Part shown: piece after piece, positions 59,426 through 64,000 of the stretch
How the letters are laid out: every line of letters starts with the position of its first letter
Position numbering within the stretch: position 1 is the stretch's first letter
Source: Streptomyces iranensis
GTDB lineage: Bacteria; Actinomycetota; Actinomycetes; Streptomycetales; Streptomycetaceae
Length of the DNA stretch: 64,000 nucleotides
Direction: 5' to 3'
Assembly (NCBI RefSeq): GCF_017874715.1
Contig: NZ_JAGGLR010000031.1
Location: forward strand, 1-64,000
The notes under the pieces: generated by a model
The model's input: the letters and a program-made list of their open reading frames with translations, nothing else
Databases searched by the model: none
Told to the model about the DNA's origin: nothing
Position numbers and translations under genes: made by a program

Positions 59426-60517
59426 TCACCGTGCCGCGGGCATGTCCTGTGGGCCGGGGGCGCCGGGCCGACCGGGCCCGGCGCTCAGCTGCTCGCGCAG
59501 GTCGTCGGCCTGCTGCTGGAAGGAGGCCCGCAGTGTGCGCCGGTCGCCGTCGTCGAGCCAGGCGGCGTCGACCGCGGCGAGGGCGAGCCGGACGGCCGCG
59601 TCGGCGTCCAGTCCCAGGTCCGTGCAGGCTGCGACGTACGTCTCCCCGGGGTCGGTGCCGAACATGGCCGGGTCGTCGGTGTGCAGGCTGATGTTGAGCC
59701 CGGCGTCCAGCATGGCGGCGATGGTGTGCCGGCGGCGGTCGACGAGGTGTTTGTTGGAGGTGTGCGCGCAAACCGTGAACGGGACTTGCTCGTCCCGGAC
59801 CCGGGCGGTGACGGTCTCGTCGGCGAGCAGGTTGTAGCCGTGGTCGAGCCGGTCGCAGCCGAGCCGGTCCAGGCAGGTGACGGCGTTGCGGGGCGGGCCC
59901 TCGGTAAGGGTCTGGTTGTCCTCGCAGGTGTGGGCGGTGCGGCGCAGGCCCGCGCGCGCGGCCCGCTGGAAGACCTCCGCGAAGTGCTCGGGCGGGCCGC
60001 TGCGCTCGGCGGCGTCGAGGCCGATGCCGATGACCTCGTCGCGACGGTGGGACAGGACGTCGTCCAGCATTGCGGAGGCGACGGCAGGGGACTCCATGCG
60101 GTTGATGGACGGGATGAGGCGGCAGCGGACGCCGAAGTCTTGTTCTGCGGCGCGGATGCCGTCGATCAGCCCGTCGACGATGCCGGGGTAGGTGGCCCCG
60201 GAGCGGTAGTGGTCGGTCGGGTTGAAGAACATCTCGCGGTACCGGAGGTTGCCCCGCTCGTGGCCCTCGCGGAGCGTGGCGTAGACGGCCTCGGCGAAGT
60301 CCTCGCGGGTGCGCAGCGCGGCGGCGACCGCCATGTACACCTGGAGGAAGGTGTAGAAGTCGGCGAAGTCGTAGAGCGTCTCGGCACTGTCGGCGGGCAG
60401 CCGGATGCTGTTGCGGCGGGCGATCTCCCAGGCCGTATGGGCTGGGATGGCGCCGACGAAGTGGCAGTGCAGCTCGGCCTTGGGCAGGCGGCGCAGGAAT
60501 TCCTCGTAGCTCGGCAT
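59426..60517 (-). CDS. Adenosine deaminase family protein (atypical active-site motifs)
   Basis: A 363-residue amidohydrolase-fold protein. PKAELHCHFVGAIP supplies the metal-binding HxH, AHTCEDN holds the catalytic Glu (usually in HAGE), LDHGYNLL the next His, and SLHTDDPAMFGT the Asp pair. The usual LHxHLDG and HAGE wording is changed (Asp to Val; Ala-Gly to Thr-Cys), so the substrate may differ from adenosine (adenine, aminofutalosine or another 6-aminopurine). It is co-transcribed with an AzgA/NCS2-type permease 15 bases upstream and with a LacI regulator. Confidence 0.85.
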   Translation of the reverse strand: MPSYEEFLRRLPKAELHCHFVGAIPAHTAWEIARRNSIRLPADSAETLYDFADFYTFLQVYMAVAAALRTREDFAEAVYATLREGHERGNLRYREMFFNPTDHYRSGATYPGIVDGLIDGIRAAEQDFGVRCRLIPSINRMESPAVASAMLDDVLSHRRDEVIGIGLDAAERSGPPEHFAEVFQRAARAGLRRTAHTCEDNQTLTEGPPRNAVTCLDRLGCDRLDHGYNLLADETVTARVRDEQVPFTVCAHTSNKHLVDRRRHTIAAMLDAGLNISLHTDDPAMFGTDPGETYVAACTDLGLDADAAVRLALAAVDAAWLDDGDRRTLRASFQQQADDLREQLSAGPGRPGAPGPQDMPAAR

Positions 60518-60532
60518 CGAATGACTCCGCCT

Positions 60533-61894
60533 TTAGTGGGCCAGGTTCCAGAAGTAGTAGACGAGCGGCAGGCACAGCGCGCCCAGCGGCCACGGTAGCT
60601 CCCGCACCCGGCCGGTGAGCAGCTTCAGGGCGGCGTAGGCGAGGATGCCCGCGGCGATGCCGGTGCCGATGTTGAACGTGAAGACCATGGCGACCACGGT
60701 CAGCAGCGCCGGGAAGGAGGTGGTGAGATCGCCCAGGTCGGCCCGGGTGATTCCGCCGAAGATCTGCAGCCCGATGACGATCAGCACGCCCGCCGTGGCC
60801 TCGGCGGGGATCATCAGCACGAATGGCGCCAGCACCAGGGAGGCCAGGAACCCGGCCCCGGCGAAGACCGCGCTCAGCCCGGTGCGCCCGCCCGCCTCGG
60901 CCCCGGCCGCTGACTCGACGTACGCCGTCATGGCCGGCACGCCGACCAGGGTGCCGGCGGTGGCGCTCGCCGAGTCGACCACGAACGGCTTGTTGATGTC
61001 CGGCAGATTGCCGTTCGCGTCCAGCAGCCCCGCGCGCCCGGAGACGGCCAGGACGGTGCCCATGGTGGAGAAGAACTCGGAGACCAGGAAGGTCAGCACG
61101 TACGGCAGGTACTCCGGCTTCAGCGCGCCCGCCACATCGACCCGGAGGACCAGATCACCGATGCCGGACGGCAGGGAGTACAGGGGGTCGGGAACCTTGG
61201 TGACGCCCATCGGGATGCCGATGAGGGTGGTGGCGACGACCGCGATGAGCAGCGCCCCGGGGACGCGGCGGGCGGTGAGGAGCAGGGCGAGGAGCAGGCC
61301 GATGAGGGCCAGCAGCGCACCGCTGCTGCCGAGATCGCCGACGGACAGGGCGTTGGATTTGGGATTGGCGACGACGAAGTGGGCGTTCTGGAAGCCGAGA
61401 TAGGCGATGAATAGGCCGACGCCGGCGGCGATGGCGGCCTTCAGCGGCGTCGGCACGGCGTCCGCGATCAGGCGGCGCAGCCCGGCCAGCGTGAGGATCA
61501 GGAAGAGGGCGCCGCTGAGAAAGGCCATGCCCATAGCGGTCTGCCACGGTACGCCCTCGACGGCGGAGATCGTGACGCCGAGCAGGGCGACGCCGCCGAT
61601 GCCGGGGCCGACGACGAACGGCCGCCGGGCGTACAGGCCCATGCCGAGCGCGGTGGCGAGGCCGACGACGAGGATCACCGCGGTGGTGACCTCGGCCCGG
61701 GGCATGCCGCCCCGGGCGAGTAGAGCGGGGACCACAGCGACGAGGTAGCCGGTGGCGAAGAACATCGTCATGCCGGCCACGAACTCGGTCCGTATCGACG
61801 TGCCGTGCCGGGTGAGCTGGAAGAAGGCGTCGAGGCGGGAGCGGGGGCGCTCGCCGGACCGGGGTGGTTCCGCCTGTCGTGTGGAGGAGGTCAT
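60533..61894 (-). CDS. NCS2 purine permease (AzgA/GhxP/PbuG-like)
   Basis: The protein has 453 residues from the ATG at 61894, with AGGCGG upstream. About 12-13 hydrophobic segments; FVAGMTMFFATGYLVAVVP, GLGMGLYARRPFVVGPGIGG-like segment and FFSTMGTVLAVSGRAGLLD match the guanine/hypoxanthine/adenine permease branch. It is the first gene of the operon with the deaminase-family protein and LacI, preceded by the palindrome at 61993-62012. Import of a purine base or nucleoside is expected. Confidence 0.87.
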   Translation of the reverse strand: MTSSTRQAEPPRSGERPRSRLDAFFQLTRHGTSIRTEFVAGMTMFFATGYLVAVVPALLARGGMPRAEVTTAVILVVGLATALGMGLYARRPFVVGPGIGGVALLGVTISAVEGVPWQTAMGMAFLSGALFLILTLAGLRRLIADAVPTPLKAAIAAGVGLFIAYLGFQNAHFVVANPKSNALSVGDLGSSGALLALIGLLLALLLTARRVPGALLIAVVATTLIGIPMGVTKVPDPLYSLPSGIGDLVLRVDVAGALKPEYLPYVLTFLVSEFFSTMGTVLAVSGRAGLLDANGNLPDINKPFVVDSASATAGTLVGVPAMTAYVESAAGAEAGGRTGLSAVFAGAGFLASLVLAPFVLMIPAEATAGVLIVIGLQIFGGITRADLGDLTTSFPALLTVVAMVFTFNIGTGIAAGILAYAALKLLTGRVRELPWPLGALCLPLVYYFWNLAH

Positions 61895-61992
61895 GGTGGC
61901 CGCCTGGGCAGAAGGGCACGCGGCATGGGCCGCAGCACCGGGGACTGGAGCCGGCAGTATCAAAACCGCGAGAGAGAGAAATCAACGCCGAG

Positions 61993-62012
61993 GTCTGCAA
62001 CCGGTTGCAGAC
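61993..62012. promoter_or_regulatory. Perfect 20-bp palindrome, LacI operator of the permease operon
   Basis: GTCTGCAACCGGTTGCAGAC is a perfect palindrome with a CG centre and TGCAA/TTGCA arms, the classical form of LacI-family operators. It is 99 bases upstream of the permease start. It sits at the boundary where recombinase remnants begin. Confidence 0.85.
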
Positions 62013-62069
62013 GCCTGGCATGGCGCCCTCCAGCCGGACAGCGCCCCTTCCGGCCGGCCGCCCCTGTTC

Positions 62070-62594
62070 CTGGCCGAAGACGCGCCAGGCAAGCGAGCGG
62101 CGGATGAACCCGCCGATTCGGTGGAAGTCGGTGAAGTCGCCGAGCAGGTAGGCGAACGCGGCCACGTAGGGCCGGACCGTGCCGTCGATCCACCCGGGCC
62201 AGGCATCCTCGAACTCCTTGTGGCCAGGGGCGATGAGGCGGACCCAGTCGTCCGCCGACCACGCCCAAAACGACGTGCCGTCCTCCAGGCAGCGCCGCAG
62301 GACGAGGCCGATGGCGTCGGTCACGGCCCGGCGGTGGGAGGGAGTGTCGGGGCACCACCGAAGCGCGGCTCGTGCGTCGTCGAGCGGGCGGAGCAGACGG
62401 GAGATCGCCCGCCACTCGACCCGGTCCGGGGCATAGCCACGGCGTCGGCGGACTTCCCAGCCCAGACTGGTCAGTGCTGCACGCTCGCGTTCGGTGAGCT
62501 CGGGCCGACGGTCGTATCGGGCCAGGTCAATGGGCCAAGGCCAGGAAGGGGCCGTGGCCGTCTCGGAAGCGGCCGCCGATATCGCCGCGGTCAC
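62070..62594 (-). pseudogene. Truncated site-specific integrase-associated gene
   Basis: Starting at GTG 62594, which overlaps the recombinase stop (GTGA), the frame encodes TERERAALTSLGWEVRRRRG, FWAWSADDWVRLIAPGHKEF and YLLGDFTDFHRIGGFIRRSL, the N-terminal part of a long integrase-like protein that normally partners the tyrosine recombinase. Homology stops near 62070 and the frame runs on into the permease promoter, so the C-terminal catalytic half is gone. Confidence 0.65.
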
Positions 62595-63668
62595 AGCGCG
62601 ACCGTTCCGGTCGCCGGCTCGCCGAGGCGGGCCAGCATCTGCACCCGCCAGCCGTGGATCTGTTCCATGCCGCGGCTGAGCTTGTCGGCCAGGTCCCGGC
62701 CCGACAGGTGGATGTAGGTGAGTGTGGAGTCGGTGTGCCGGTGGCCGGCGAAGGTGGCGATGGCGTGCAGTTCCCAGCCCATCCGGGCCAGGTCGGTCAA
62801 GCAGAGGTGTCGCGTCGTGTGCGTGGAGAATCGTGGGACATCGGCGGCCAGCGCGATCCGGCGGACGACCTTCGACCAGGTCCACAGGCTCAGCGGCTGG
62901 GCGTGGTCGCGCCGGGATTCCGAGAGGAACAGCGGTCCGCGGGCCCGGCTGATCGTCGCCCGATGTGCGAGGTAGCCCGACAGCAGGACGCCGGTCGGCG
63001 CGGAGTACGGGACGACGCGCTCCAGCCGGTTCTTGGTCGTCTCAGCCCGTACCCGCAGGGTTCGGTGGGCCGGGTCGAGGTCCTCGGTCCGCAGCGAGCA
63101 CAGCTCCTCGCGGCGCAGTGCGGCGTCGTAGGCGAGAGCGAGCATGACCCGGTTGCGGACCGGCTCCGCGGCGGCGACCGCGAGGATGTCCAGCCACTGC
63201 TGCTCGGTGGGTATCCACGGCAGCTTCGTCAGCCTCGGAACGAGGCCGCGCTCGTGCCCGCCACGGTGTCGGCGGCCAGGCGTGTAGCGGCCCCGGCCGA
63301 CCGGGTTGGAGTCGCGCTGACCGTCCTCCATGAGGAAGTCGTAGAACAGCCGGACGGGCACCAGGCGCTGCTGAATCGTGGCATTGGCCAGGCCCGAGCC
63401 CGAGTCGATCAAGACCACATTCGCGCCCCGGCGGCTCGGCCGAGATGTCAACTCCCGTACATAGACGGCGATGTGTGCCCCGGTTCGCGGTCAGCGGGTC
63501 GACATTCTCCCGCTCGCACATCTCCAGGTACTCGGCCAGCCCCCGGGCGTAGGCGTCGATCGTCCGGGGAGCCCGACCCAGGTCGCTCCACACCTGCAAC
63601 CACCCGGCGGCCTGCTCGTGCCTGCCGAGCACCGGCCACTTCTCCTCCAGCACCACCGTGCCCAACAC
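62591..63668 (-). pseudogene. Tyrosine recombinase/integrase gene with a frameshift
   Basis: The 5' part (63668 to about 63485) encodes LGRAPRTIDAYARGLAEYLE, the SAM-like N-terminal domain. The 3' part continues in another frame from about 63484 as HIAVYVRELTSRPSRRG and then the catalytic domain: Arg in AALRREELCSL, HTTRHLCL, GHRHTDSTLTYIHLS with the Tyr nucleophile. One extra or missing base near 63484 separates them. A functional enzyme would need frameshifting or a sequencing correction. Confidence 0.7.
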
Positions 63669-63735
63669 ATCTCCTCAGCCCGTGGTCGTACCGCAGGGCG
63701 ATGATCTCCGCTGCGGTCAGATTCCACGTAACTGA

Positions 63736-64000
63736 TATGAACGCCGTGCGCACCGCCCGCCCCAGCTCCTCGATCGCGCGGTAGGTGGGGTGCTTGGGCC
63801 CGCCGCGGGTGAAGCGCCGCAGGACCTGCTCGGCCTCGGCGGTGCCCAGGCGCAGGGCGGTGGTGTACTTCACGATCTGGTCGTACTGCTGGCGGATCAG
63901 GTTCCAGTCGATCGTCTTGGTCGACAGCACCGGCGCCAGGTTCGGCCACTTCTCGTCCTCCCCGGCCGCCAGCCGGTACAGCCGCGCCGAGCCGACGTTC
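63736..64000 (-). pseudogene. Tn3 family transposase fragment, continuing past the right window edge
   Basis: Reading leftward from the edge, the minus strand encodes ARLYRLAAGEDEKWPNLAPV, LSTKTIDWNLIRQQYDQIVK and RRFTRGGPKHPTYRAIEELG, part of the conserved C-terminal region of Tn3 transposases. Homology stops near 63736, and the recombinase gene begins shortly after, so the transposase has been interrupted or fused. Its 5' part is outside the window. Confidence 0.7.

Overview
The window is from a very GC-rich actinomycete. Codon use, the density of TetR/MarR/GntR-type regulators and the gene families all point to a Streptomyces or close relative. The high proportion of catabolic and accessory genes, gene remnants and recombinase debris suggests a chromosome arm rather than the core; this is an inference. 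I saw no rRNA, tRNA or CRISPR array.

Layout. (1) 1-8000: a LysR regulator divergent from a seven-gene run encoding PxpA/B/C-like lactam-hydrolysing proteins, an MHS-type transporter, an SDR dehydrogenase, a class I aminotransferase and an RraA/HMG-aldolase-like lyase. This looks like a complete uptake and degradation pathway for a substituted pyroglutamate-like compound. (2) 8000-16600: a YiaA/B membrane protein, a TetR/aldo-keto reductase pair, a MerR gene beside a decayed beta-helix gene, two methyltransferases, and a nitric oxide detoxification pair (flavohaemoglobin plus NsrR) with two near-identical NsrR-type operators. An AI-2E family membrane protein follows. (3) 16800-26600: a cysteine-desulfurase-like enzyme; a TetR with an amidase, a small AtzG-like subunit and a metallo-beta-lactamase hydrolase sharing operator-like motifs; an acyltransferase; an AlkZ-like protein with an aldo-keto reductase; and a DinB/WYL pair.

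(4) 26600-33700: a GntR regulator and a complete four-carbon acid sugar (L-threonate and D-erythronate) catabolic cluster: denD, otnI, MFS transporter, otnC, otnK and ltnD. (5) 33800-34780: gene debris and a tandem repeat. (6) 34780-41000: a secreted small protein, a VanJ-like membrane phosphoesterase, two sugar/aminoglycoside-kinase-fold proteins, a protein deglycation kinase paired with a low-molecular-weight phosphatase, a GDSL hydrolase and its TetR. (7) 41000-49400: many regulator/enzyme pairs mixed with broken genes (FBP, VOC, TetR, epimerase), a DHA2 exporter with its own MarR, and an imine-reductase-like enzyme with HxlR.

(8) 49400-64000: a methyltransferase, an HSL-family esterase, then the most striking gene, a 1521-residue protein that fuses an apparently intact nucleoside phosphorylase/nucleosidase domain to a NACHT-like STAND ATPase and a long alpha-helical C-terminus. 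This is the architecture of NLR-like conflict or antiphage proteins. It is followed by a GlxA-type AraC regulator, a decayed serine recombinase, a purine-salvage-like operon (permease, atypical adenosine-deaminase-family enzyme, LacI) with a perfect 20-bp operator, and at the right edge a cluster of tyrosine recombinase and Tn3 transposase remnants that continues beyond the window.
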